DNA of 50,388 nt from an uncultured Mycoplasmatota bacterium (lineage in GTDB: Bacteria; Bacillota_I; Bacilli_A; RF39; UBA660): contig CANSRH010000012.1 of the NCBI GenBank assembly GCA_947649365.1, positions 1-50,388 on the forward strand, read 5' to 3'. How positions within the stretch are numbered: the stretch's first letter is position 1; every line of letters starts with the position of its first letter. The notes below the pieces were generated by a model. That model was not told the DNA's origin, made no database searches, and saw only the letters and a list, made by a program, of their open reading frames with translations. Positions 1 through 8,221 of the stretch are shown here, in pieces. A program made the position numbers and the translations under genes.

Positions 1-631
1 CAAAACTGAATCCATTTCCTAGTTCCAATAAAACATCTCGTATTCTATTTATCATAGCCGTTTCTAATGCTTTTTCTTTATATCCATCTTTTAAAGTTAT
101 AAAATCAAATATATAAGGATCCTTTATTACATTATTTACTAAATCACTATCGGGACTAGGTAATGTATTACTAAAATTGTTAGCACTATTTCCAACTCTT
201 AAATGATATTTTCCATCTATCTGAAATGATAGTACATTTCTGCTCCATCCATTTTCTAGTGTAGCCTCAGCATATAATCTACGAATTTCTTTATCTTTAA
301 ACTTTTCAATCAACAACAAATTATGTCCCCAAGGCAAATTTGCAACAAGCTGTTGCAGATTTTCATCATCTTTATATTCTTCATAAAATAGTTTCATATA
401 ATTTAAGTTTCTTTCTGAAAATCCTTTCATATTAGGAAATTCTAATTTTAATTCTGTAGAAACATTTTTAATGAAACTTTTCCCATATTCACTATTTTCC
501 GAAATGATTTTTCCTAATCTAAAATAAAGCATAATTAAATTTTTATTTACTTCAAACATTGTCTTTATTTGACTATTTTTAATCTCATGTTTGATATTTA
601 ATAATATATTCTTAAAGTCTTGTTCTAACAT
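1..631 (-). CDS. YhcG-type PDDEXK nuclease family protein (DUF1016), partial
   Basis: The gene runs off the left edge of the window, so only its first 210 or so codons are visible. It starts at ATG 631 behind a clear AAGGAGG ribosome site. The visible part reads MLEQDFKNILLNIKHEIKNS, then the GKSFIKNVSTELK and FSERNLNYMKLFYEEY blocks and PWGHNLLLIEK. These match the N-terminal DUF1016 helical domain of YhcG-like proteins. The last visible residues (LELGNGFSF) are at the start of the PDDEXK nuclease domain. YhcG proteins are putative endonucleases often found near restriction-modification or defence genes; the substrate here is unknown. Family call is confident, function is inferred. Confidence 0.8.
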   Translation of the reverse strand, partial: MLEQDFKNILLNIKHEIKNSQIKTMFEVNKNLIMLYFRLGKIISENSEYGKSFIKNVSTELKLEFPNMKGFSERNLNYMKLFYEEYKDDENLQQLVANLPWGHNLLLIEKFKDKEIRRLYAEATLENGWSRNVLSFQIDGKYHLRVGNSANNFSNTLPSPDSDLVNNVIKDPYIFDFITLKDGYKEKALETAMINRIRDVLLELGNGFSF

Positions 632-734
632 TTGTAACCTCCTTAGATACTAATACTATATCACGAATCTTTTCATTTTAATTACTTTAGATAGAATTTT
701 AGGTAATAAAAATTATAAATCTAAATTAAACTAA

Positions 735-872
735 AATAACAAAAATGGAGCCATAAGGCTCCTTCAGGGGGTTTTGGTTGATACACTCTCATATAAAATC
801 ATGTAGAGTGTTCGAAAGGTTAGCATGATATCCATTTGATATCTTTTGTTATAATCACTCTTCTATCATGCT
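735..872 (-). ncRNA. candidate small RNA 1 (minus strand)
   Basis: A self-contained transcription unit sits in the gap between the DUF975 gene and the YhcG gene. A consensus promoter (879-907) predicts a start near 872. The transcript begins with AGCATGAT, which pairs perfectly with ATCATGCT (829-822). A second hairpin is ACACTCT/AGAGTGT (811-805 with 789-783). A single-stranded CCCCCTGAAG follows (771-762), and the unit ends in a GGAGCC-TTAT-GGCTCC terminator. An inner GATATC pair (843-838 and 832-827) overlaps the first stem, so two folds compete. I do not recognise it as 6S, tmRNA or SRP RNA. CCCCCTGAAG is perfectly complementary to the loop of candidate small RNA 2. Confidence 0.5.
747..762 (-). 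terminator. Rho-independent terminator of candidate small RNA 1
   Basis: On the minus strand GGAGCC-TTAT-GGCTCC forms a 6-bp GC-rich stem followed by ATTTTTG. It ends the candidate small RNA. Confidence 0.75.
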
Positions 873-878
873 ATTAAA

Positions 879-907
879 ATAATATAATGAATTCTTTATT
901 TTGTCAA
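879..907 (-). promoter_or_regulatory. sigma-A type promoter of candidate small RNA 1
   Basis: On the minus strand TTGACA (907-902) and TATTAT (884-879) are separated by exactly 17 bp, a near-perfect housekeeping promoter. It lies downstream of the DUF975 stop codon and points away from that gene. No good open reading frame follows, which supports an RNA gene. Confidence 0.65.
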
Positions 908-926
908 ACATTATTCTATTTTTTTC

Positions 927-1559
927 TTACTTTCGTTCTAATGTAAATTCTTCTTTCTTCTTTTTTAGTTCAACATAGTATATAGTTTCTGCAAAACTAA
1001 CATATGGAATAGTCCAAATGAGCCCTATTCCAAAAGTAATTATAGAGAATACTATCCAACCAAGGAAACTTAAGGAAAATTTAAAATAATCCCATTTGTA
1101 TCCTTTCATCATTTCATTACTTTTATTTAAATATTCCATTGGTAATTGGTCTGGTTGGTCAATGTAAAGAAGATATACCATAGAATATCCTAATGCTGCT
1201 ATTATTCCAGGAACAATGAATAATAAACTCCATAAAAACGTGAATATCATGACTAAAAGAGTTATGGTTATAAGAGGGATTACTGCTCCAACATATTTGA
1301 AAATATCTTCTCTATTTCCTTCTTCTTGACGAATTATTTTTAAAAGATAACTATAAAATCCTATTTGTAATGTCATCGTAAAACAAGATAGTACCAAAGT
1401 AAGAACACTATATAAAATAGAATTTTCGTTTATTAATAAGTCAATTGCTAGTGTACAAACTATAGTGATGGCAACTATTATTAATAATCCGCCCCAAAAA
1501 CTTTTTAAATGTTCTTTGGCAAGAACTTTGGCTTTTTCTTTTATTTCTAATCGATTCAT
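927..1559 (-). CDS. DUF975 family integral membrane protein
   Basis: A 210-residue protein with about five hydrophobic segments and a lysine-rich tail (VELKKKKEEFTLERK). It begins MNRLEIKEKAKVLAKEHLK and has a LLFIVPGIIAALGYSM segment, a pattern typical of DUF975 membrane proteins of Bacillota. The start ATG has a strong GGAGGAGTGT site in front of it. The function of DUF975 is not known. The gene stands alone upstream of recG in map order, with about 40 bp to the recG stop. No terminator is obvious between its stop and the small RNA promoter. Confidence 0.75.
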   Translation of the reverse strand: MNRLEIKEKAKVLAKEHLKSFWGGLLIIVAITIVCTLAIDLLINENSILYSVLTLVLSCFTMTLQIGFYSYLLKIIRQEEGNREDIFKYVGAVIPLITITLLVMIFTFLWSLLFIVPGIIAALGYSMVYLLYIDQPDQLPMEYLNKSNEMMKGYKWDYFKFSLSFLGWIVFSIITFGIGLIWTIPYVSFAETIYYVELKKKKEEFTLERK

Positions 1560-1598
1560 ACACTCCTCCTTATTTTTATTATATTTTATTTTTTCTTT

Positions 1599-3581
1599 TT
1601 AATCAATGTTTGTTATAGTTTCTAATATTTTTCTATATTTTTCATCTTTCTTTTTTTGTTCTTCTAAAAAGGCTGCACTATCTTCTTTGGCTTGAAGTAA
1701 TATTTTAAAGTCTTTTTTTAGGTCTGCTATTTTAAATACCATATCTCCACTTTGTTTGGTACCAAATAAATCTCCACTTCTTCTCATTAAAAAGTCTTGT
1801 TCACTGATGTAAAATCCATCATTGCTTTCTTCTAATACTTTTAGTCTTTCTACTTCTTGATTACTGATTAAGTAACAGAAAGAGTCCAAATCATTTCTTC
1901 CTACTCTTCCTCGTAATTGATGTAATGTAGCTAGTCCAAATTGTTCCGCATTAAAAATTACTATGGTTGTAGCATTTTTCACGTCTACTCCTACCTCAAT
2001 TACTGTAGTAGCAATGAGTATTTTTATTTTTCCTTCTTTAAACTGATTCATGATTTCTTCTTTTTCTTTTGCTTTTATTTTTCCATGCAAAATAGCGGTA
2101 GGTATTTTGTTTTGAAAGGCTTTGTCAAAGTCTTTTTTTAAGCTTTCTACATCTCGAATGTCTTTTTCTTCGGCATCCTGAATGGCTGGAGCGACGACAT
2201 ATATTTGATGCCCTTTTTTGATTTCTTCTAAAATACTTAAGAGTACTTCTTTTATTTCACTTTCTTTTTTTACATATGTTTTGATTTCTTTTCTGCCACT
2301 TGGTTTGGTTTTTATCGTACTTGTATCCATGTCTTGGTAAATGGTTAAAGCATATGTTCTTGGTATTGGAGTTGCACTCATATAAATGACATCTGGTTTT
2401 GTCCCTTTGTTTTGTAAATTTCCACGTTGGTTCACTCCAAAACGATGTTGTTCATCAGTGATGACTAACCCTAGATTTTTAAAGATTACATCTTCACTGA
2501 TTAGAGCATGTGTTCCTATAATAATATCAATTTCACCATTTTTTAACTTTTCTACTATTTCATTATGTTTTTTCTTTTTTTGACTGCCTACTAGTAACTC
2601 TACTTGAATGGAAAAAGGCTCCATTATTTTTTTTATGGTTTCATAATGTTGCGTTGCCAGTATTTCTGTCGGTGCCATTAAAGCACTTTGGTAACCACTT
2701 TGTGTATTGGCAAACATGATGGTTGTTGCTACAATGGTTTTTCCACTTCCAACATCTCCTTGTAGTAAACGATTCATCCTTCTTTCACTTTTTAAATCTT
2801 GTAAACATTCTTCTATGGCTTTTTCTTGATCTGTTGTGAGTTTAAAAGGAAGTGCTTTTATAAATTTTTCTATTTTTATTTTTTCAAAGTTTCTTGGTAA
2901 GCCTTTTCTATTTTTATTTTTACTTTTTAAATAATTAATTTTTAACATGAAAATAAAAAATTCTTCATAAATTAAACGAATCTTGGCTTGTTTTAAAGTA
3001 ACTAAATCTTTGGGATTGTGTAGAATTCGTATAGCTTTCTCTTTTTCTAGAAAGTTGTATTTTTCTTGATAGTTTTTGGGGATATAATCTTCACAATTTG
3101 ATTGTTTTTCTAATGCATTGTTGATGTACATACTTAAATTATTATTTTTTATCCCTTTTATTGTATGATAAATCGGCTCGAGTTTTGGTTCTAAAAAGGG
3201 TGCTAGTTTTAAATCGTTTGCTATAAATGTATTTTTTTGTTGATTGTACTTTCCAATTAAAGCAATGTTTTTACCAACGTCTAAATGGTTGTATAAGAAG
3301 TTGCGATTAAAAATAGTTACGTTGATTAGTAAATCACTTGTCAATGCTTTGAAAGAAAGTTTATTTAGATTTCTTTTGATATAGGAAAGCTTAGGAGTTG
3401 ACTCGATGGTTGCATTGATAGTTACAATTTTCTCTTCTTCTATAGTTTTTAAATCTACAGGATTATATATGTTATAGCGATAAGGATAGTATGTAATTAA
3501 TTCTTCTAAGGTGGTTATATTTAACTTGCGTAGTAATTCTATACTTTTGGGTCCAATCCCTTTTATATCTTGTAGTTCCAT
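1599..3581 (-). CDS. recG: ATP-dependent DNA helicase RecG
   Basis: A 660-residue protein close to the usual RecG length of about 680. The N-terminal wedge/OB region has the typical start (IKGIGPKSIELLRKLNI; TYYPYRYN). The helicase core shows Walker A GDVGSGKT near residue 274, the DEQH box as DEQHRFGV near 375, SATPIPRT just after, and the C-terminal QLRGRVGRN motif near 560. RecG remodels stalled replication forks and recombination intermediates by branch migration, in the cytoplasm. The start has a GGAAG site 7 bp upstream. The gene follows a small NTF2-like gene by about 60 bp and may be co-transcribed with it. Confidence 0.97.
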   Translation of the reverse strand: MELQDIKGIGPKSIELLRKLNITTLEELITYYPYRYNIYNPVDLKTIEEEKIVTINATIESTPKLSYIKRNLNKLSFKALTSDLLINVTIFNRNFLYNHLDVGKNIALIGKYNQQKNTFIANDLKLAPFLEPKLEPIYHTIKGIKNNNLSMYINNALEKQSNCEDYIPKNYQEKYNFLEKEKAIRILHNPKDLVTLKQAKIRLIYEEFFIFMLKINYLKSKNKNRKGLPRNFEKIKIEKFIKALPFKLTTDQEKAIEECLQDLKSERRMNRLLQGDVGSGKTIVATTIMFANTQSGYQSALMAPTEILATQHYETIKKIMEPFSIQVELLVGSQKKKKHNEIVEKLKNGEIDIIIGTHALISEDVIFKNLGLVITDEQHRFGVNQRGNLQNKGTKPDVIYMSATPIPRTYALTIYQDMDTSTIKTKPSGRKEIKTYVKKESEIKEVLLSILEEIKKGHQIYVVAPAIQDAEEKDIRDVESLKKDFDKAFQNKIPTAILHGKIKAKEKEEIMNQFKEGKIKILIATTVIEVGVDVKNATTIVIFNAEQFGLATLHQLRGRVGRNDLDSFCYLISNQEVERLKVLEESNDGFYISEQDFLMRRSGDLFGTKQSGDMVFKIADLKKDFKILLQAKEDSAAFLEEQKKKDEKYRKILETITNID

Positions 3582-3641
3582 ATTTCTACTTCCATTCTTT
3601 TTCCATCTCTTATGATACCAAAAAAGAGAACAAATGTATAG

Positions 3642-3998
3642 TTACTCTTTGTTCGCCATTTCCCAACTTTTAAAATAAATGCATTCCATATCTTTATTGA
3701 ATTTAATTTCGTAGATGCCATCAAAAAGTGTAGTATTGTTTTCGAAGTTCCAGTGGACAATCATTGTATTTTTTTCTATGGCAAGAATAGAAAACTCTAT
3801 CTTTTTTATTTCTTGGTCCTCAATATGTTTCCATTCTTCTTTTATTTCATCGTATGTTGTGTAGGGGTTATCAAAAGGGGTTTCTTGATAAAACGTTGTT
3901 TTCTTAAATAATTGGCTCGCGTTTTTCACTTCTTTGTTCCACCAATATTCTTTTAGTTTATTTAACCAAATGTTTCCCTGCTTTCTTGTTACATTCAT
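3642..3998 (-). CDS. small NTF2/SnoaL-like protein, hypothetical
   Basis: About 118 residues with no signal peptide. I chose ATG 3998 because GGTGAT lies 4 bp upstream; GTG codons further up are possible. The composition (NIWLNKLKEYWWNKE, TYDEIKEEWKHI, NTMIVHWNFEN, FDGIYEIKFN) resembles NTF2-like/SnoaL cone-fold proteins, where short helices are followed by a curved sheet. Such proteins may be small enzymes or binding proteins. No catalytic residue can be assigned from sequence alone. It precedes recG on the same strand. Confidence 0.55.
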   Translation of the reverse strand: MNVTRKQGNIWLNKLKEYWWNKEVKNASQLFKKTTFYQETPFDNPYTTYDEIKEEWKHIEDQEIKKIEFSILAIEKNTMIVHWNFENNTTLFDGIYEIKFNKDMECIYFKSWEMANKE

Positions 3999-4090
3999 GT
4001 TTATCACCACTTTTATTATACTGAATTTTGCTTCTTTTTTCTTTAAAAATGGACTTGTAAAAAAAACTTTTATTTTTTGTTAAAAAAGTG

Positions 4091-4119
4091 TTGACAAAAA
4101 CATCCTTTTCCATTAGGAT
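4091..4119 (+). promoter_or_regulatory. promoter of candidate small RNA 2
   Basis: TTGACA (4091-4096) is followed after 17 bp by TAGGAT (4114-4119) on the plus strand. The predicted start falls at about 4126, exactly where the first hairpin begins. No plus-strand protein gene lies downstream; the next gene, nifJ, is on the opposite strand. Confidence 0.6.
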
Positions 4120-4125
4120 ATAAAT

Positions 4126-4262
4126 CACCAATTCACTTAAGAGCGAATTGGTGCTAGTATCACACTAGTCAACCCCTTTTTATTCTTTTAGAAGCTGTCT
4201 TCAGGGGGCAGCTTCAAACTTGTGGAATTTAAAAAAGTACTAACAATTGTTGGTACTTTTTT
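4126..4262 (+). ncRNA. candidate small RNA 2 (plus strand)
   Basis: A highly structured transcript of about 137 nt. Hairpin 1 is CACCAATTC/GAATTGGTG (4126-4134 with 4145-4153, 9 bp perfect). Hairpin 2 is CTAGT/ACTAG (4154-4168). Hairpin 3 is GAAGCTG/CAGCTTC (4191-4197 with 4209-4215), with an 11-nt loop that exposes CTTCAGGGGG (4199-4208). The transcript ends in a long terminator. A CAACCCC stretch (4170-4176) could pair with the G-rich loop as a pseudoknot. I do not recognise a known Rfam family: it has no T-box GGTGG motif and no SRP GGAAG core. It is convergent with nifJ. Confidence 0.55.
4231..4262. terminator. bidirectional terminator between small RNA 2 and nifJ
   Basis: AAAAAAGTAC pairs with GTACTTTTTT around an inner near-palindrome, giving A-tract and T-tract on both sides, so it can work in both directions. 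It overlaps the nifJ stop codon (4240-4242) and ends the convergent candidate small RNA. Confidence 0.8.
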
Positions 4263-7200
4263 CTTTGTATTCTTTATATCTTTTGATGGCATTTTGTTTA
4301 TTTTCATTTAATAAGATGTTGGCTAAATTTTGGTCTTTTATCTTTAGAGCATGGTATCTTGTTTCGTTGTCTAAGAACTTTTCATATTCATCAAAGTTTG
4401 GTTCTTTGCTATCTAAATATAGTTTTTCTTCTAACGGATTATAACGCATTAGTAATTGATACCCTACTTCTACAGCCAATTTTTGTTCTTCTGTTGTACA
4501 AGAAAGTCCTCCTTTGATTCCATGTTCTACACATGGAGCATAGGCAATGATAATGGCTGGACCATTGTGTGCATCTGCTTCTTTCAATGCTTTCATTGTT
4601 TGCTGAAAGTTTGCTCCTAAACAAATACTTGCAACATAACAATTGGAATAACTCATTGCGATTTTAAATAAGTCTTTTTTGGCATTTCGTTTTCCATAGT
4701 CTGCAAATTCTGCCACTTGTCCTACTTTAGAAGATTTGGACATTTGTCCTCCAGTATTGGAATATACTTCTGTGTCTAAAACTAGAATTTTTATGTTTTC
4801 ATTGCTTGATAAGACATGGTCTATTCCTCCAAAACCTATGTCATAAGCCCATCCGTCTCCTCCAATGGCCCAAACACTACGTGCTGGAATATAATCTATT
4901 AAATCTTGTAGATCTTTTGGTATTTCTTTTTGTTTTAATTCTTCTTTTATTTCATAAGTTACTGAAAAATTCTCTTTGTTTTCTAACCAACGAGTGAATA
5001 GTTTTTGTACTTCTTCTTTGACTGCTTTTATAGAAGAAGTCATAATGGTTTCGATTTGCTTCCTTTTTTGTTGATAAGAGGTGAGCATTCCAAAAGCAAA
5101 TTCAGCATTGTCTTCAAAAAGAGAGTTGGCCCAAGGTATCGTGTAAGGAGTAGAGGGAATACTTCCACCATAAATACTAGAACATCCAGTAGCATTCGCA
5201 ATTACTAATTTTTTTCCAAACAATTGCGTGAGAATTCTTATGTAGGAAGTTTCTCCACATCCAGCGCAAGCACCACTAAATTCAAAAAATGGTTTCACAA
5301 AACTTAAGTCTTTTACTGTATCTTTTTTTTCTGTTTCTGGATTTTCGTATTCGTTAAAGTAATACTCACTTTGCTTTTGTTTTTCTTTATCGAATGTTCC
5401 GAATTCTAAGGCTTTCTTTCCTTGTCGTCCAGGACAAATATTGATACATAATCCACAACTGGTACAATCAGCTTCACTTATGCTTACTAAATAGTTGTAT
5501 TTGTCACTTCCAATCATTGGTTTTCCTAGACTTTTGTCTTCTGTTTTAAAGGAACGAATGACACTATGTGGACATACAAAACTACACATTCCACATTCTA
5601 TACAATTTTCTGGTATCCATTTGGCAACTTTTTCTGCAATTTTTCTTTTTTCTAATTTTGAAGTTCCTCCTCTAAACGTTCCCTCTTTTACTTCTAAAAG
5701 TTCACTTACTGGAATGGTGTTTCCTAATCTTCTGTCTATTTTTTCAAATAATGTTAACGATTTTGCTGTTTCTTCCCCTTCTTCACTTATGGTTATTGTA
5801 TATACATTTTGCATAGCACTAGAAATTGCATTTCTATTGTTTCTAATGACTTCTTCTCCTTTGTTTTTGTAATTCTTTAGTATGTTTTCTGAGACAAGTT
5901 CTGTTGCATTGTTGATTCCTAAAATGGTTAAAATGATTACTTCCATAATTTTATTGATTTTTCCTTTGATGTTGTTTTTATTTGCTAAGTCACTAGCATT
6001 TATGCCATAAATAGTAATGTTTTTCTTTTTTATTAGTTCTTTATCATGCTTGCTTATTTTTTTGTCTAATTCCTTTGTGTCTGTGGTGTTAATTATTAAA
6101 ATACTACCTTCTTTACTATTTTCTAACATTTTAAATTTTTTAAAGTATTCGTCTTTGGTTACGACGATGATATCCGGATTTTCAACATAGAAAGGAGCAT
6201 GAAATTCTTTGTTTTTTATGCGAAGGTTGCTTACGGTTACTCCTCCACTTTTTTTGGAATCGTATTCAAAATAACCATCTACTGGTTGGTTATATGTCTT
6301 GGAAACTATTTCTAATATCTCTTTACTGGCACTCACCATTCCATCGCTTCCAAAACCATAAATCAAGATTTCTTTGGCATCTAAGTTTATTTTATATTCC
6401 TTTTTTTCAAGACTTAAATGAGTTACATCATCCACAATCCCTATGGTAAAATTGTTTTTTAATTCGTTACTTTCTAACATGCTAAATACACTATAAATAT
6501 CAGCTGGCGTAGTATTTTTACTAGATAAACCATATCTTCCTCCCACCAGTTGGATTTCTTTTTCTTTTAGAGCAGCTAATACATCTAAATACAATGGTTC
6601 TCCTATACTTCCAGCTTCTTTGGTTCGGTCTAACACTGCTATTTTTCTAACTGTTGTTGGAATTACTTTGGTTAAATGGTCCTGACTAAATGGACGATAC
6701 AAGTGTACTTCTACCACTCCTAGTTTTGCTCCTTTTTGGTTTTCTTCTTCTACAACAAGTTTTATGGTATCTATTATACTTCCCATCGCAATAATTATGT
6801 TGGTAGCATCACTCACTCCATAGTAGTTAAAGGGTTTTATATTGGTGTGGGTGATTTCGTTTACTTTTTCCATTAGTTCTGAAACTTTATTAGGCATTTC
6901 ATTGTAAGTGGTATTTCTTGCTTCCATTGTTTGAAAATATATATCTTCATTACTTGCCATTCCTTTTTGTATGGGATGGTCAACATTCAGCATTCTGTTT
7001 TTAAAGTTGTTTATTTCTTCGTAATTTACAAGTTTTAAAAATTCGGTATCTTCGATTTCTTCCATCGTACAAAGTTGGTGACTGGTTCTGAATCCATCAA
7101 AAAAGTGTAAAAATGGTAAGGAGCCTTTGATTGCTGCAAGATGAGCAACTATTGCATTTGTTCTTACATCTTCTATATTGGTAGAAGCAAGTATACAAAA

Positions 7201-7602
7201 ACCTGTTGCTCGGGTAGCATAAATATCACTATGATCTCCAAAAATAGATAAAGCATGGGTGGCAATTGCTCTTGATGCTACATGTATGACACCAGGCAAC
7301 ATTTCTCCTGCCATTTTGTACATATTGGGAAGCATTAAAAAAAGTCCTTGACTTGCTGTAAAGGTTGTCGCAAGCGAACCTGTTATTAATGCACCATGCA
7401 TGGCTCCAGCAGCACCCGCTTCACTTTGCATTTCTACTAGTTTTACAGGACAATTGTATAGATTTCGTTTTTCTGTATGGTTTAAATAATCTATATTGGA
7501 AGCCATGGGACTTGATGGGGTAATTGGATAGATAGCTGCTACTTCACTAAATAAATAAGCTATATTGGAACACATTTTATTGGCATCGATTACTTTTTTC
7601 AT
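4240..7602 (-). CDS. nifJ: pyruvate:ferredoxin (flavodoxin) oxidoreductase
   Basis: A single-chain PFOR of about 1120 residues, slightly shorter than the usual 1170-1180. It oxidises pyruvate with CoA to acetyl-CoA and CO2 and reduces ferredoxin, a key step in anaerobes. Visible parts: the N-terminal pyrimidine domain (AAIYPITPSSPMASNIDYL), two 4Fe-4S motifs (CIECGMCSFVCP near residue 667 and CTSCGLCINICP near 712), an ACAGCGE cysteine motif near 777 and the TPP site (GGDGWAYDIGFGG near 917; NTGGQMSKSS near 950). I chose ATG 7602 because GGAAG lies 8-9 bp upstream. The longer GTG start at 7611 would overlap that site. Monocistronic by appearance. Confidence 0.97.
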   Translation of the reverse strand: MKKVIDANKMCSNIAYLFSEVAAIYPITPSSPMASNIDYLNHTEKRNLYNCPVKLVEMQSEAGAAGAMHGALITGSLATTFTASQGLFLMLPNMYKMAGEMLPGVIHVASRAIATHALSIFGDHSDIYATRATGFCILASTNIEDVRTNAIVAHLAAIKGSLPFLHFFDGFRTSHQLCTMEEIEDTEFLKLVNYEEINNFKNRMLNVDHPIQKGMASNEDIYFQTMEARNTTYNEMPNKVSELMEKVNEITHTNIKPFNYYGVSDATNIIIAMGSIIDTIKLVVEEENQKGAKLGVVEVHLYRPFSQDHLTKVIPTTVRKIAVLDRTKEAGSIGEPLYLDVLAALKEKEIQLVGGRYGLSSKNTTPADIYSVFSMLESNELKNNFTIGIVDDVTHLSLEKKEYKINLDAKEILIYGFGSDGMVSASKEILEIVSKTYNQPVDGYFEYDSKKSGGVTVSNLRIKNKEFHAPFYVENPDIIVVTKDEYFKKFKMLENSKEGSILIINTTDTKELDKKISKHDKELIKKKNITIYGINASDLANKNNIKGKINKIMEVIILTILGINNATELVSENILKNYKNKGEEVIRNNRNAISSAMQNVYTITISEEGEETAKSLTLFEKIDRRLGNTIPVSELLEVKEGTFRGGTSKLEKRKIAEKVAKWIPENCIECGMCSFVCPHSVIRSFKTEDKSLGKPMIGSDKYNYLVSISEADCTSCGLCINICPGRQGKKALEFGTFDKEKQKQSEYYFNEYENPETEKKDTVKDLSFVKPFFEFSGACAGCGETSYIRILTQLFGKKLVIANATGCSSIYGGSIPSTPYTIPWANSLFEDNAEFAFGMLTSYQQKRKQIETIMTSSIKAVKEEVQKLFTRWLENKENFSVTYEIKEELKQKEIPKDLQDLIDYIPARSVWAIGGDGWAYDIGFGGIDHVLSSNENIKILVLDTEVYSNTGGQMSKSSKVGQVAEFADYGKRNAKKDLFKIAMSYSNCYVASICLGANFQQTMKALKEADAHNGPAIIIAYAPCVEHGIKGGLSCTTEEQKLAVEVGYQLLMRYNPLEEKLYLDSKEPNFDEYEKFLDNETRYHALKIKDQNLANILLNENKQNAIKRYKEYKEKSTNNC

Positions 7603-7733
7603 TGAAATCACTTCCTTATTTTTTTATTATATCACGAAATTTTTTACTTTTTATGTAAAATTAAGTAAATGTTAGTTGTATATTTACATGATATTTCCTT
7701 TATAATTTAAATATAGTAAGGAAATGATAGAAA

Positions 7734-8045
7734 ATGGAAGAAACCATAAAAAGATTAAATGAATTAAAAATATGTTTAGAAGGTTATATGACTATTTACC
7801 CGCAATTGGCACAAAGTATAATAGCCACTTCAGATGCTCCAAAAGAACTTCAGGCCATCTGTAATATTATTATACATATAAAAAATGAAATTGATAAATT
7901 GTCAGAGGAAGTAAGAGTAATGCAAATAAAAAGCGGCTTAAATTCCACAATAAATTTATCTAAAAGTGAAGAAGATAATAATTTACGAAACTATTTTGAA
8001 AGTCCGTTGTATTCTGATGATGAATCACTTTCTAAAGGGATGTAG
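7734..8045 (+). CDS. hypothetical 103-residue protein
   Basis: A small soluble protein, mostly helical (ETIKRLNELKICLEGYMTIY; IKNEIDKLSEEVRVMQIKSG), ending in an acidic, probably disordered tail. It has no recognisable domain. It is one of few plus-strand genes here. An AAGGAAA site precedes the ATG, and TTGTAT-19 bp-TATAAT (7676-7706) is a weak promoter candidate. A terminator follows directly. It looks like an independent single-gene unit, which argues that it is a real gene. Function unknown. Confidence 0.6.
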   Translation: MEETIKRLNELKICLEGYMTIYPQLAQSIIATSDAPKELQAICNIIIHIKNEIDKLSEEVRVMQIKSGLNSTINLSKSEEDNNLRNYFESPLYSDDESLSKGM

Positions 8046-8047
8046 AT

Positions 8048-8079
8048 AAAAGATTTTAGTTAAACTCTAGAATCTTTTT
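8048..8079 (+). terminator. terminator of the 103-residue gene
   Basis: AAAAGATT (8048-8055) pairs with AATCTTTT (8071-8078) and runs into a T tract, just after the stop codon at 8045. Confidence 0.6.
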
Positions 8080-8159
8080 ATATGATTTAAATTGTTATAT
8101 TACTTGTCCTTCTCTTTCTATATTATTTTCATTGTAAGAAATCTTCTTTTATTATAAAA

Positions 8160-8200
8160 AAAATGAAACTCAATATTCTTAAACTGCTTAGTTTCATTTT
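8160..8200. terminator. terminator after the GT-C gene (bidirectional)
   Basis: AAAATGAAAC (8160-8169) pairs perfectly with GTTTCATTTT (8191-8200), with A and T tracts on both sides. It closes the minus-strand pair of glycosyltransferase genes that ends at 8222. Confidence 0.75.
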
Positions 8201-8221
8201 TTATATTTTTCTATTATTCTC

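Noticed and set aside
740-758. AAGGAG followed by ATGGCTCCA inside small RNA 1 as a leader peptide gene
   Set aside because: It gives only seven codons and coincides with the terminator stem; chance is more likely.
4126-4262. T-box or metabolite riboswitch upstream of a gene
   Set aside because: No GGTGG T-box motif and no plus-strand gene downstream; nifJ is on the opposite strand.
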